Origin: a virus
IMG/VR virus record: IMGVR_UViG_3300027771_000011
Coordinates: 1 to 64,000 of that record
Length of the DNA: 64,000 nt
Direction: 5' to 3' (one strand)
Each line of letters starts with the position of its first letter. The first letter of the stretch is position 1. Below are positions 1 to 7,937 of this stretch, piece by piece. A program made the translations under genes and the position numbers. The notes beneath the pieces are model-generated. The model worked only from the letters and a program-made list of their open reading frames with translations. It was not told the DNA's origin and searched no databases.

Positions 1-1
1 G

Positions 2-17
2 GTTAGTGTTCACTAAC
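2..17. repeat. Perfect palindrome GTTAGTG-TT-CACTAAC
   Basis: Two 7-bp arms with a 2-bp centre form a perfect dyad of operator size. No gene start is adjacent inside the window, so its target may lie to the left of base 1 (or, if the genome is circular, beyond base 64000). Confidence 0.6.
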
Positions 18-28
18 ATAATCAAGAT

Positions 29-97
29 ATAGGGGGGCCAATCAGCGACCCCGTTCACCTGCCGACCCCCCCATGGTCACTCAGCGACCCCCCCTAT
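29..97. repeat. Inverted repeat ATAGGGGGG / CCCCCCTAT enclosing GACCCC repeats
   Basis: The 9-bp arms lie at 29-37 and 89-97. The 51-nt interval carries three copies of a CGACCCC motif (around 46, 64 and 85), two of them preceded by CAG. Regularly spaced C-rich motifs between G-tract and C-tract arms are unusual for this AT-leaning genome. Confidence 0.55.
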
Positions 98-279
98 TAC
101 AAAGATTGCCGATTACCTTGCTTTTAGTCCATGGTAAAAGACCCTCAATCTACCCACCAAAACCATCCTAATCACACCCATAAAACCACCCTAGTAATGG
201 ACGTAAACTGCAGTCATTTATGGCCGTAATTGTTTGGACTTACATTCTTCCGCGACTCTGCTTAATTACCTACGCTTAG

Positions 280-297
280 TAACGTTTGGATACGTTA
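280..297. repeat. Inverted repeat TAACGT-N6-ACGTTA
   Basis: Six-base arms with a six-base spacer form an 18-bp dyad of regulator-site size, eight bases before the larger inverted repeat at 305-345. Confidence 0.5.
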
Positions 298-304
298 GGT
301 GACA

Positions 305-345
305 GGGGTAACTAACTCCAAATATATGGCATGGTTAGTTACCCC
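305..345. repeat. Perfect 12-bp inverted repeat GGGGTAACTAAC / GTTAGTTACCCC
   Basis: Arms at 305-316 and 334-345 are exact reverse complements separated by 17 nt. As RNA this makes a stable hairpin, but no T-run follows, so it is not a standard intrinsic terminator. A protein-binding or packaging role is possible. Confidence 0.65.
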
Positions 346-380
346 CCCCATCCAGAGCTTTCCAAAAAGTATATAGAGGT

Positions 381-467
381 ATTACCAAAAAGTTTTGTGT
401 ATTCATCTATAACTTGTTGTTTTTTATACAGTAAAAAGGGTAACCATTACCAAGTAGTTTTGTGTAT
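381..467. repeat. Pair of 22-bp direct repeats with two mismatches
   Basis: The copies at 381-402 and 446-467 both read ATTACC, then a variable AAAAAG or AAGTAG, then TTTTGTGTAT. The second copy ends one base before the three tandem 22-bp repeats, so the two repeat families are packed together. Confidence 0.6.
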
Positions 468-468
468 G

Positions 469-534
469 ACCCAAACGGTACAGTTTCTGAACCCAAACGG
501 TACAGTTTCTGAACCCAAACGGTACAGTTTCTGA
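469..534. repeat. Three exact tandem 22-bp repeats (iteron-like)
   Basis: Three consecutive copies of a 22-bp unit (core ACCCAAACGGTACAGTTTCT) occupy 469-490, 491-512 and 513-534, and a partial ACGGTA follows. Tandem exact repeats of about 20 bp are typical of initiator, terminase or antiterminator binding arrays. There are no unique spacers between copies, so this is not a CRISPR array. A short open frame over them (331-534) merely encodes the repeats. Confidence 0.8.
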
Positions 535-596
535 ACGGTATCATAGGAATCGGTTGTCAAGTAACTGAATTAGTTGAAGTTTTTTTAAATAAGCAC

Positions 597-623
597 TTGA
601 CGGAGTGCGCACGAATCTATAAT
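597..623 (+). promoter_or_regulatory. Predicted strong late promoter (TTGACG-15-TATAAT)
   Basis: A -35 box TTGACG at 597-602 and a perfect -10 box TATAAT at 618-623 are separated by 15 bp, shorter than the optimal 17. It points toward the terminase gene about 180 nt downstream. In lambdoid phages a promoter here followed by a leader is where Q acts, and a Q-like gene lies at 61583-62029. The link is inferred from layout. Confidence 0.65.
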
Positions 624-744
624 AAAGGGGGTAGATTCAGATTGTAGTGACTGAGTCTCTGCTTGATGGGTGACCACAAATTTCGTGGGTGGTTACACTG
701 TCGCAGTATACCTACAGCGATTCCTCCTAGGTCGTAGTAGTTGT

Positions 745-771
745 CCTCACCGGATTCCTAGACCGGTGAGG
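745..771 (+). other. GC-rich 9-bp hairpin in the late leader
   Basis: CCTCACCGG at 745-753 pairs with CCGGTGAGG at 763-771 across a 9-nt loop. A C-tract, not a T-tract, follows, so it is not a normal terminator for the + strand. It lies 30 nt before terS. A related CACCGG/CCGGTG hairpin occurs at 53657-53676. Confidence 0.6.
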
Positions 772-801
772 ATCCCCCCCCAAATTTAAAAGTAAATCTT
801 T

Positions 802-1482
802 ATGGCTGACTCATATTCAGTTCAAAGTCGTGAAGGCGCTACTAAAAGAGAAGTGCCTTTAACCCCTGACGAAAAACAGGCTTGGTCTGAGAAACTCTCA
901 AAGCAAAAAGAAGAAGACGCCATCATCGCTAAACACAAGGCGAAAGAAGATGTGCGTAAAGATAAATTCAAACGCTGGTGTAGTCGTAACGGGCTAAAAA
1001 GTCAGCAGCAGCGTCATGGTGGTCAGGTCTTAGAAGAGACTGGAACACTTATCACGGTGCGACAAGAACACTTCCTTATGGAGTACATGATTGATTTTGA
1101 TTTGGCTAGAGCAATGGCGAAGGCACAGATCATTCATAAGAAGGTCGCTGTAAGGATATTGAATAAACATCACTCAAGGCTATTTATGCAAGAGCGAATG
1201 AACGAGCTTAAAGAAAAATCTTTAGTGGACGAAGAGATGGTTGTCCGAGGGCTTATCAAAGAAGCAAAGGATATGGAGTTCGGTTCGCCCGGATCTAGGG
1301 TAACAGCTTGGACTCAGTTGGGTCGTCACTTAGCCATGTTCACTGACAAGAGGACTGTTGATTCAAAGATTGCTATTGAATCTGTTATCGCTGATCTACC
1401 TGCATTGGACGATGACGCCATTGAGGGTGATTACATTGAGTCATCCACTGTCGTCAACATCGAAGACATTGATCGGATATGA
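802..1482 (+). CDS. Terminase small subunit
   Basis: This is probably the DNA-recognition subunit of the packaging motor, which binds the packaging site and hands DNA to the large subunit. The 226-residue protein starts with a charged, Lys/Glu-rich segment (1-60). A helix-turn-helix-like middle follows (about 90-125, beginning VRQEHFLMEYM), and the C-terminal part contains the WTQLGRHLAMFTDKR motif typical of Terminase_2-type small subunits. It overlaps the large-subunit gene by four bases, the usual coupling. It is the first gene after the promoter and leader, consistent with being the head of the late operon. The call rests on motif plus position; the protein alone is divergent. Confidence 0.8.
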   Translation: MADSYSVQSREGATKREVPLTPDEKQAWSEKLSKQKEEDAIIAKHKAKEDVRKDKFKRWCSRNGLKSQQQRHGGQVLEETGTLITVRQEHFLMEYMIDFDLARAMAKAQIIHKKVAVRILNKHHSRLFMQERMNELKEKSLVDEEMVVRGLIKEAKDMEFGSPGSRVTAWTQLGRHLAMFTDKRTVDSKIAIESVIADLPALDDDAIEGDYIESSTVVNIEDIDRI

Positions 1483-3071
1483 CCCCTGCTGAAAAACAAA
1501 AGCTTCAGGCGTTAAAAACTAACTTCCCTTATTTTGCGAAGTCGTGCCTCAACATCAGGACAAAGAAAGGTGATGAGAAGCGGTTTGTGCTCAACAAAGC
1601 CCAGCAGTTCATTCATGAGAAATTAGAGAAGCAGATTGTTGAGACTGGAAAGGTGAGGGCACTTGTTCTTAAAGGTAGGCAACAAGGCTGCTCAACTTAC
1701 ACTGAGGCTCGTTTCTATCATAAGGTGAGTCAGAACCGAGGCAAGCGTGCGTTCATCCTTACACACGAGCATGAAGCCACGGCCAACTTGTTTGATATGG
1801 TAAGACGTTATCACGAAGGCAATCCTTTCAAGCCATCCGTCTCTAGTTCAAACGCCAAAGAGTTGATGTTCGACAAGATAGACTCTGGTTACAAGGTGGG
1901 TACTGCAGGTAACAAAGCAGTAGGTCGATCTCAAACCCTACAATTATTTCATGGATCAGAAGTTGGTTTCTGGCCCAACGGTGAAGAGCATCTAGCTGGT
2001 GTATTGCAAGCCGTTCCATCGGAGGATGGTACTGAAGTTATTCTTGAATCAACTGCCAACGGTGTTGGTGGTGTGTTCTATGAAATGGTTCAGGCAGCAC
2101 AGCGAGGCGAAGGCACATACCAATTAATATTTGTGCCTTGGTACTGGCAACCTGAATACGTCATGTTATCTCCAGTAGATTTCGTTAGGACAAAACAAGA
2201 AGAGCAGATGGTAGAGAGCCTTGGCTTAACAAACGATCAGCTTTATTGGAGGCGCAATAAAATCATGGAGCTTCGCTCTGATGACTTGTTCCGTCAAGAG
2301 TACCCCATTTCAGCAAACGAAGCGTTCATCTCATCGGGTCGCAGTGTGTTTGTCTCTTCATGGCTTATGGCCGCAAGAGATGAGTGCTACTCCCCAATGA
2401 TGAGAGCTGACCTTCAGATTGAATCGCAGACACTGATTGAAAAAGATGATGGCTGTTTAAGGGTTTGGGATTTACCTCAATCGAATTCTCGTTACGTTAT
2501 AGGCGTTGACGTTGCAGAAGGCTTAGAGAAGGGTGACTTCTCGTGTGCAGATGTCTTAGACCAAAACGGTAATCAAGTAGCTCAGTGGCATGGAAAAATT
2601 GCTCCTGATCATTTTGGTGATTTGCTCTACGCCTTGGGCATGCTATATCGCAGAGCCTTTATGGGAGTTGAGCGAAACAACCACGGGCTTACTACCCTAA
2701 CCATATTAAAGAATAAAGGTTACCCCAACCTTTATATGCAAGAAGAATTAGAACGTGAGTATGACGGCAAACAATTTAAGAAAGTTGGCTGGCTTACAAC
2801 ATCTCGTTCCAAACCTTTAATCATCGACAACCTCGCATCCATTATCCGAGATTCTGATTCTGGCATTGTCTGCCAAGAAACAATTGATGAAATGGAAACT
2901 TACATCGTTCAGTCAAACGGTAGCACTAATTCAAGACATGGTTATTACGATGACCGCGTCATGTCTTATGCCATCGCTTGTGAAATGTATCGGAGGATGC
3001 CAAGAAATTATGGCCACTCCGTAGTAAGTATACGACAGTTTAAGGCCGCTCAAGCGGGTGTAGGGTATTAA
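1479..3071 (+). CDS. Terminase large subunit (packaging ATPase-nuclease)
   Basis: This is the motor that pumps DNA into the prohead and cuts it. The N-terminal ATPase has a Walker A-like LKGRQQGCST (residues 64-73), a Walker B around LFHGSEVGFW (156-165) with Glu161 as likely catalytic base, and the coupling motif ESTANG (190-195). The C-terminal RNase H-like nuclease shows three acidic clusters: GVDVAEG (Asp344), VERNNHG (Glu398) and YYDDRVM (Asp491/492). At 530 residues it is full length. It starts at ATG 1479, overlapping terS, and its stop abuts the portal gene. All key residues are present. This is a very secure call. Confidence 0.95.
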   Translation: MTPAEKQKLQALKTNFPYFAKSCLNIRTKKGDEKRFVLNKAQQFIHEKLEKQIVETGKVRALVLKGRQQGCSTYTEARFYHKVSQNRGKRAFILTHEHEATANLFDMVRRYHEGNPFKPSVSSSNAKELMFDKIDSGYKVGTAGNKAVGRSQTLQLFHGSEVGFWPNGEEHLAGVLQAVPSEDGTEVILESTANGVGGVFYEMVQAAQRGEGTYQLIFVPWYWQPEYVMLSPVDFVRTKQEEQMVESLGLTNDQLYWRRNKIMELRSDDLFRQEYPISANEAFISSGRSVFVSSWLMAARDECYSPMMRADLQIESQTLIEKDDGCLRVWDLPQSNSRYVIGVDVAEGLEKGDFSCADVLDQNGNQVAQWHGKIAPDHFGDLLYALGMLYRRAFMGVERNNHGLTTLTILKNKGYPNLYMQEELEREYDGKQFKKVGWLTTSRSKPLIIDNLASIIRDSDSGIVCQETIDEMETYIVQSNGSTNSRHGYYDDRVMSYAIACEMYRRMPRNYGHSVVSIRQFKAAQAGVGY

Positions 3072-5198
3072 ATGATAATTGATTACAAAGAAGGTGAAGA
3101 GCCTCAAAACGATGAATCAGAGAACAACGAAAGAGTTGCTGATTCATTAGGCGGAACGCTGCGTAATCGTTTTGAAGAATGGAGCGATGCCCGTAAAGAC
3201 ATTGAAGACGATTGGGTTAAAGATCTGCGTGCGTTCAATGCTCAGTATGACGAAGACACACAGGCTCGTTTGTCTGCTGACCCCAACCGATCACAGATCT
3301 ATGTTCGTCTAACTCGTGAAAAAACAATGGCGGCTTATAGTCGCATCATTGATTTATTGTTTCCCAGTGGAGACATGCCTTGGAGTATAGAACCCACCAG
3401 CGTCCCCGAGATGATGGATGAACCTTCTATTATTGAGCTTAACCAAAAGGCCATGTTTGAAGTAGAGGCCATCATGCAGCAGTTACAAGCTGAAGGTGGC
3501 GAGTTACAGATAGATCCGATGGAGTTAGCAAAGCAGCGCGTTGCAGAAGTGATGGAAGAGGCTGCAGCAGAATCTCGAAAAATTGCTAAAAAACGTGCTG
3601 AGCTGATGACTCTCGAAATGAAGGATCAGTTAGAAGAATTGAATTATGAAGGTGTGTACAAGAAAGCCATTATGGAATCTTGCATGCTGGGTACAGGTTG
3701 TGTGAAAGGATCCACTGTAAAAGTGGAAAATAAACAGAGATGGTCAGAAACTCCTGATGGCTGGACAATGTCCTCAGAAGAAATCGCTAAACCAAATATC
3801 GAGTATGTATCAATTTTCGATGTTTATCCTGATCCTTATGCAATTGACTTGAGTGATTTATCTGGTGTGTTTCACCGCCATGTAATGACGAAGCATCAGT
3901 TTCGTGCGCTAAAGAAAATGACTGGATTTAGTACAGAAAACATAGATGAAATCGTTTCCGATAATCCTGATGGAAACCATGTTGAAGAAACCCACGAACA
4001 GTCAAGACGCCACATTGCTGGTCAGTTAATGAAGACCACATCAAATCGCTATGAGGTCATTGAGTGGTGGGGTTTAGTCGATGGTCTTGAACTTCAAAAG
4101 GCTGGATTAGAAATAGAAGATGAAACTGAAGAGTATGAGGCTAACGTCTGGATCTGTGGATCTAAAGTTATTCGTGCTCGATTGAATCCACACCAAGGTG
4201 GGGAGCTTCCCTATCAGTTATTTCCTTACGAACGCACTCCCCATCAGTTGTGGGGCACAGGCGTTCCTAAGATGATGCGTGATTCGCAAGACACCATTAA
4301 CGCTGCAGTAAGAATCTTCATTGATAACCAAGCAATTTCTTCTGGCCCTCAAGTTGAGGTCAATACCAACATGCTTCCAGCTGGAGCGGATGTTACTGAC
4401 ATTCACCCATGGAAGATTTGGTTACGTGAGGGTGGTGATTCAGCCACACCGATGCTCAGGTTCTATCAGCCGCAGAATGTATCTCAGCATCTAACCACTG
4501 TGATCGAATTGTTCAGACGCTTCGCTGATGAAGAAACATCAATGCCATCTTATAGCCACGGACAGAATACTCCGGGCATGACTAAGACAGCATCAGGCAT
4601 ATCCATGATGATGGGTGCAGCTTCTATTGCAGTTAAATCAATAATTAAGAACATTGATGACTATTTGACGCGTCCTCTAATTGTCAGTTTGTACAACTGG
4701 AACATGAGATGGAACATTAAAGAAGAAATCAAAGGTGATATGAAAATTGTCGCCCGTGGTTCTACCGCATTATTGGCTAAGGAAGTCCAATCTCAGCGTC
4801 TTATTCAGTTTGCTCAGATGACAACCAACGAAGTTGATCTGCCGTTAACAGATAGACGCGTTGTGCTGGGCGAAGTAGCCAGATCTCTTGATCTAGACCC
4901 TGATAAGTTCATGCCAGTGCCTGATGACGAGTCGATGCAAGCTCAAGAAGCAAGGCAAACAGCAGATGATCAGATGCGAGAAGCTCATATGGAAGCTGAG
5001 ATGGCTGAACAAGCGGCCACAATCGCTAAACTTCAGGCTCAAGCTAAGAGAGAACAGTCACAAGCGATGCTCAATATGGTTGATGCTGAGACATTACCTG
5101 CAGAACGAGAGGCAGAAGCTGCTCGAGACAGGGCATATGCGGCTCAAACAGTTCAATCTGTACAACAAGGCAAGACCCCAGATGGGTTTAGTCAGTAA
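3072..5198 (+). CDS. Portal protein (head-tail connector)
   Basis: The portal forms the ring through which DNA enters and leaves the head. The 708-residue length, the position directly after terL and the short-tailed-phage style sequence all fit. That style includes an early KDLRAFNAQYD segment, central YPDPYAID and SYSHGQNTPGMTKTASG stretches, and a long Ala/Gln/Glu-rich helical C-terminus at about 620-700. The central SGIS-MMGAA region is typical of the large portals of podoviruses. It begins on the base after the terL stop. No frameshift or missing region is seen. An overlapping frame at 4924-5253 is a shadow of the Ala-rich tail. Confidence 0.88.
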   Translation: MIIDYKEGEEPQNDESENNERVADSLGGTLRNRFEEWSDARKDIEDDWVKDLRAFNAQYDEDTQARLSADPNRSQIYVRLTREKTMAAYSRIIDLLFPSGDMPWSIEPTSVPEMMDEPSIIELNQKAMFEVEAIMQQLQAEGGELQIDPMELAKQRVAEVMEEAAAESRKIAKKRAELMTLEMKDQLEELNYEGVYKKAIMESCMLGTGCVKGSTVKVENKQRWSETPDGWTMSSEEIAKPNIEYVSIFDVYPDPYAIDLSDLSGVFHRHVMTKHQFRALKKMTGFSTENIDEIVSDNPDGNHVEETHEQSRRHIAGQLMKTTSNRYEVIEWWGLVDGLELQKAGLEIEDETEEYEANVWICGSKVIRARLNPHQGGELPYQLFPYERTPHQLWGTGVPKMMRDSQDTINAAVRIFIDNQAISSGPQVEVNTNMLPAGADVTDIHPWKIWLREGGDSATPMLRFYQPQNVSQHLTTVIELFRRFADEETSMPSYSHGQNTPGMTKTASGISMMMGAASIAVKSIIKNIDDYLTRPLIVSLYNWNMRWNIKEEIKGDMKIVARGSTALLAKEVQSQRLIQFAQMTTNEVDLPLTDRRVVLGEVARSLDLDPDKFMPVPDDESMQAQEARQTADDQMREAHMEAEMAEQAATIAKLQAQAKREQSQAMLNMVDAETLPAEREAEAARDRAYAAQTVQSVQQGKTPDGFSQ

Positions 5199-5201
5199 TG
5201 T

Positions 5202-5531
5202 ATGGAATACCATACTGAAAGATACGAACCAGATCTTTGGTATCTCAGTATAGGTGGTGATCCTAAAAAGTTTTATACCTTATCCAAGGTGATTAGAGCT
5301 GAGCTAGCTGTTAAACACATTCGTAAAGGACTGCAACTCAGTCTCCCAGAAAATCGCCTAGCGTTTGCTGTCATTAAGCAAGCGGTGGCGGATTTAGCCC
5401 ACATCAAACCAAACATTCAGGACAGTGCATGGGATTACCTGCAGTGTCCCGATGCTCTATTCCTTGATGCCATCGAACTTGATGCAGGTTATGTCCGACT
5501 TGTGGCTAAGCAATATGGGCTAACCAAATGA
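5202..5531 (+). CDS. Conserved-type head-region protein, unknown function
   Basis: A 109-residue protein that I do not recognise. The first third is Tyr/Trp-rich (EPDLWYLSIGG), followed by helical segments rich in Ala and Leu. It has no signal peptide or membrane segment. It starts three bases after the portal stop and overlaps the next gene by four bases, so it is translated as part of the head operon. Small genes between portal and scaffold in podoviruses often encode head accessory or assembly factors. That is positional inference only. Confidence 0.6.
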   Translation: MEYHTERYEPDLWYLSIGGDPKKFYTLSKVIRAELAVKHIRKGLQLSLPENRLAFAVIKQAVADLAHIKPNIQDSAWDYLQCPDALFLDAIELDAGYVRLVAKQYGLTK

Positions 5532-5767
5532 ATCGAAAACAATTACAGCGATCAGAAGTTGAAGCTGTCATGTACCTCACATATAGCAACCCCGATCAAT
5601 GGGGTCGCTTCAAAGAATACCTCCAACGCATGTATGACATTGCGAAGGAAGACATGGAGACGAACCCTCACGACCTTGGTGCTTATCGCACGTTACAAGG
5701 TGAATGTGCGGTGCTTCGTAAGCTGCTGCAGATCGAAGAGACTGCGCAGAAACTCCTCAACACATAG
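5528..5767 (+). CDS. Small head-region protein, unknown function
   Basis: A 79-residue, mostly helical protein (WGRFKEYLQRMYDIAKED, LQGECAVLRKLLQ) with no recognised domain. It overlaps the preceding stop by four bases (ATGA), which supports translation. A 130-nt gap follows before the scaffold-like gene. The compact helical content and the position would suit a small head-assembly protein, but nothing in the sequence proves this. A competing frame at 5559-5810 is less likely because it lacks the coupled start. Confidence 0.55.
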   Translation: MNRKQLQRSEVEAVMYLTYSNPDQWGRFKEYLQRMYDIAKEDMETNPHDLGAYRTLQGECAVLRKLLQIEETAQKLLNT

Positions 5768-5842
5768 CTTTATTTTTTTCTGGCTGGATAAGCGATTTCG
5801 CCCCAGCTGAATTGGAGCGGGTGAAGGAATTCCCGAATAAGT

Positions 5843-5985
5843 GCCCCCGAACAGGACAAGGCGCGGATCGGCCTGATACCCATCATTGCGGAGAGAGCAA
5901 GTGACACCAGAGCAAATAGACCGTTTAGAAGCGGAAGCAGACGAGGCTTTAAGACAGGCTACATCAGCCCCCGAACAGGACAAGG
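5843..5985. repeat. 19-bp exact direct repeat spanning the scaffold gene start
   Basis: GCCCCCGAACAGGACAAGG occurs at 5843-5861, in the untranslated gap, and again at 5967-5985, inside the scaffold-like gene. The copies are 124 bp apart. The upstream copy looks like a remnant of a duplicated 5' coding segment. Confidence 0.7.
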
Positions 5986-6908
5986 TTGAAGTGACTGAGT
6001 TGGCAGAGGCGCAAGCTGAAGCTGATGGTATTGAATCCCAAGTGGTTGAACCAGAAGTAACAAACAAAGCAGAACCCAAAGCAGAAGAAGCGGCAGTGGC
6101 AACTGAAGCAGAACCTGAAGAGGACAACTCAGCTAACTTTGAAACTGATGGAGTGAGTATAAAGAATGCGCAAGAGCGTATTCATAACGCGCAAGCCTCT
6201 TACGAGAACGCACGCAAGAAGATGACGAAAGCTTCGATGGAAGCCTCAGAACTTCGCAAGCAGAATGAAGCCCTTCAAGCTCAGCTAGAAAGCGCCAAGA
6301 TGATGGCTACCATGCCAGCATTAGCTCCTAGTGGAGACGCTCCACCAAGGCCATTAGTGGCTGAGGCGGATGACCTAACATCCTTTGTGGATGAATACGG
6401 TGAAGACTTTAATCCTCTCGTAAATACCATGCGCACCCAAAAACAACTTATCGACAAGATGAGTGGGCAGCTATCCCAAATGGAGCAGTCACAGAAATCT
6501 ACGGACGCTAATAAAGCAGAAGTAGAACATCGTGAAGCCATCATTGAAGGACATGCAGACGCCTACGAAGTTGTTGATACGCCTGATTTTCAGGGATGGG
6601 CCTCACGCCAACCTAAAGAAGTTCAAGACATCCTCCGTTCTGGCAGCCCTCAATCGGTTATTTGGATGCTCTCCTCGTACAAAGAGGCTGTAGGTGCTAG
6701 TCCCGTGAACGCTAAAGCGGATAAGCAAAAGCAGCTTTTGGACGATGCAAAGAAGGCGGCTGATCCGGCTGTTTCATCTGTTCGTTCCAACAACACTGGC
6801 CAAAAGACTACTCAGTTTACTCGTGAACAAATTAAAAACATGAGTCTTTCTGAGTATGAAAAGCATGCCGATCAAATTGATCAGGCCATGTTATCCGGTC
6901 AGTTATGA
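5901..6908 (+). CDS. Scaffold-like head assembly protein
   Basis: The 335-residue protein is strongly acidic and Ala/Glu-rich at the start (about 1-90). It has a predicted coiled coil at about 90-145 (ARKKMTKASMEASELRKQ) and a Gln/Lys-rich C-terminus. Composition and position just before the major capsid gene match scaffolding proteins, which guide prohead assembly and are then removed. The start chosen is GTG 5901, eight bases after a GGAGAG ribosome site; an in-frame TTG at 5886 lies upstream of that site and is unlikely. No protease gene is visible nearby. Identification is by composition and order, not by a diagnostic motif. Confidence 0.75.
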   Translation: MTPEQIDRLEAEADEALRQATSAPEQDKVEVTELAEAQAEADGIESQVVEPEVTNKAEPKAEEAAVATEAEPEEDNSANFETDGVSIKNAQERIHNAQASYENARKKMTKASMEASELRKQNEALQAQLESAKMMATMPALAPSGDAPPRPLVAEADDLTSFVDEYGEDFNPLVNTMRTQKQLIDKMSGQLSQMEQSQKSTDANKAEVEHREAIIEGHADAYEVVDTPDFQGWASRQPKEVQDILRSGSPQSVIWMLSSYKEAVGASPVNAKADKQKQLLDDAKKAADPAVSSVRSNNTGQKTTQFTREQIKNMSLSEYEKHADQIDQAMLSGQL

Positions 6909-6939
6909 CGAGTTAGGATTGATTCCCTTTCCTGACTCG
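6909..6939 (+). other. 10-bp hairpin between scaffold and capsid genes
   Basis: CGAGTTAGGA at 6909-6918 pairs with TCCTGACTCG at 6930-6939 with one G-T pair. No T-run follows directly, so mRNA processing or stabilisation upstream of the capsid gene is more likely than termination. Confidence 0.5.
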
Positions 6940-6970
6940 AAAATTTATTTTCTAAATAAGGAGAAGGGCA

Positions 6971-7882
6971 ATGGCACTTCCATTTGCAGACGGCGCAGGC
7001 GGTCGATTTATACCTGAAGTATGGAGCAAGAAGTTACTTGCTAATTTTTATAAAACCACAGTGTTAGACGCAATTTGTAACACTGACTACCAAGGCGATA
7101 TTTCTGGCCATGGTAGCAAGGTTCATGTTCGTCACACACCAACTGTGGGCATCTCGGATTACGATCCAGCTCACGCAACACCAATCACTAGCTATGCGGA
7201 TCTTAACGATACCGAGCTAGAGTTGTTAATCGACAAAGCTAAAATGTTTGCTTTCAAGGTTGACGATGTGTTGATGGCTCAATCTGATATTCAGCTAGTT
7301 AACGAGGCAACTCGTGATGCTGGTGAGCGTATGAAGATTGCTGTTGATAGCGATGTATTAAATGGTATTTACAGTGGCGTTGCTGCTGGCAATATCATTG
7401 GTGGTGCATTGTATGCTAATGCCATACAGATCACTTCGGCTAATGTTATTGACCATATCATTGATATGGGTAACAAGTTGGACGAAGCTGATCAGGCTGA
7501 ATCTGGCCGTTGGTTGGTTCTACCACCTTGGATCTGTTCAATGATCAAGAAGTCTGATCTTCAGAACGCTAACCAGTCAGGTGATTCTACCTCGATTGCG
7601 CGTAATGGAAAGCTAGGCATCATTGATCGCTTTACGATCTATCAGTCTAACAACGTGCCGATTCGTGGTGACGATGCCGCAGCCGCAGCCGTAGCTGACG
7701 CTGATGCTCAGTATAAGATCTTGGGTGGTACTACCCAGTTCGCTACGTTTGCTAGCCAGTTTGTTAAGACTGAAACCCTACGTTTGGAAAGCCGTTTCGG
7801 TGATGCCATCCGTGGTTTAAAAGTATACGGCTACAAAGTCGTTCAACCTACCTCTGCTGTTTTGTTAAACGCTAAGAAGTAG
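6971..7882 (+). CDS. Major capsid protein
   Basis: This is the shell protein of the icosahedral head. The 303-residue sequence has the pattern of podovirus HK97-fold coat proteins: an N-terminal FIPEVWSKKLLANFYKTTV, then GDISGHGSKVHVRHTP, a LIDKAKMFAFKVDDVLMAQ helix, the RWLVLPPWICSMIKKSD strand-turn, and a C-terminal GLKVYGYKVVQP strand. It starts at ATG 6971 behind a strong AAGGAG. An intrinsic terminator directly follows, and a hairpin precedes it. That is common for the most highly expressed virion gene. Secure by motif and position. Confidence 0.92.
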   Translation: MALPFADGAGGRFIPEVWSKKLLANFYKTTVLDAICNTDYQGDISGHGSKVHVRHTPTVGISDYDPAHATPITSYADLNDTELELLIDKAKMFAFKVDDVLMAQSDIQLVNEATRDAGERMKIAVDSDVLNGIYSGVAAGNIIGGALYANAIQITSANVIDHIIDMGNKLDEADQAESGRWLVLPPWICSMIKKSDLQNANQSGDSTSIARNGKLGIIDRFTIYQSNNVPIRGDDAAAAAVADADAQYKILGGTTQFATFASQFVKTETLRLESRFGDAIRGLKVYGYKVVQPTSAVLLNAKK

Positions 7883-7889
7883 ATCATAG

Positions 7890-7926
7890 CCCTCATCTCG
7901 ATTCGCTCGAGGTGGGGGTTTTTTTT
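7890..7926 (+). terminator. Intrinsic terminator after the capsid gene
   Basis: CCCTCATCTCGA (7890-7901) pairs with TCGAGGTGGGGG (7907-7918), including two G-T pairs, around a TTCGC loop. Eight T residues follow. Since the late operon continues, it probably trims transcript levels after the capsid gene. Confidence 0.9.
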
Positions 7927-7937
7927 GAGGAGAAATC

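Larger units (their letters stand above)
1..801. other. Gene-free control region upstream of the terminase operon
   Basis: No convincing gene is seen here. The stretch holds, in order: a perfect 16-bp palindrome, a 9-bp inverted repeat enclosing repeated GACCCC motifs, a 6-bp inverted repeat, a perfect 12-bp inverted repeat, a pair of near-identical 22-bp direct repeats, three exact tandem 22-bp repeats, a strong promoter with a perfect TATAAT box, and a roughly 178-nt untranslated leader with a 9-bp GC-rich hairpin. Its place just before terS and downstream of no late gene suits a late promoter and antiterminator-response region, a packaging (cos or pac) site, or both. That role is inferred. 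Confidence 0.75.

Noticed and set aside
331-534. A 67-residue open frame across the left repeats
   Set aside because: It is simply the translation of the tandem repeats and has no ribosome site or protein-like composition.
469-534. CRISPR array
   Set aside because: The three repeats are directly adjacent without spacers, and no cas gene is present.
4924-5253. A second protein overlapping the portal end
   Set aside because: It is a shifted reading of the Ala/Gln-rich portal tail with no ribosome site.
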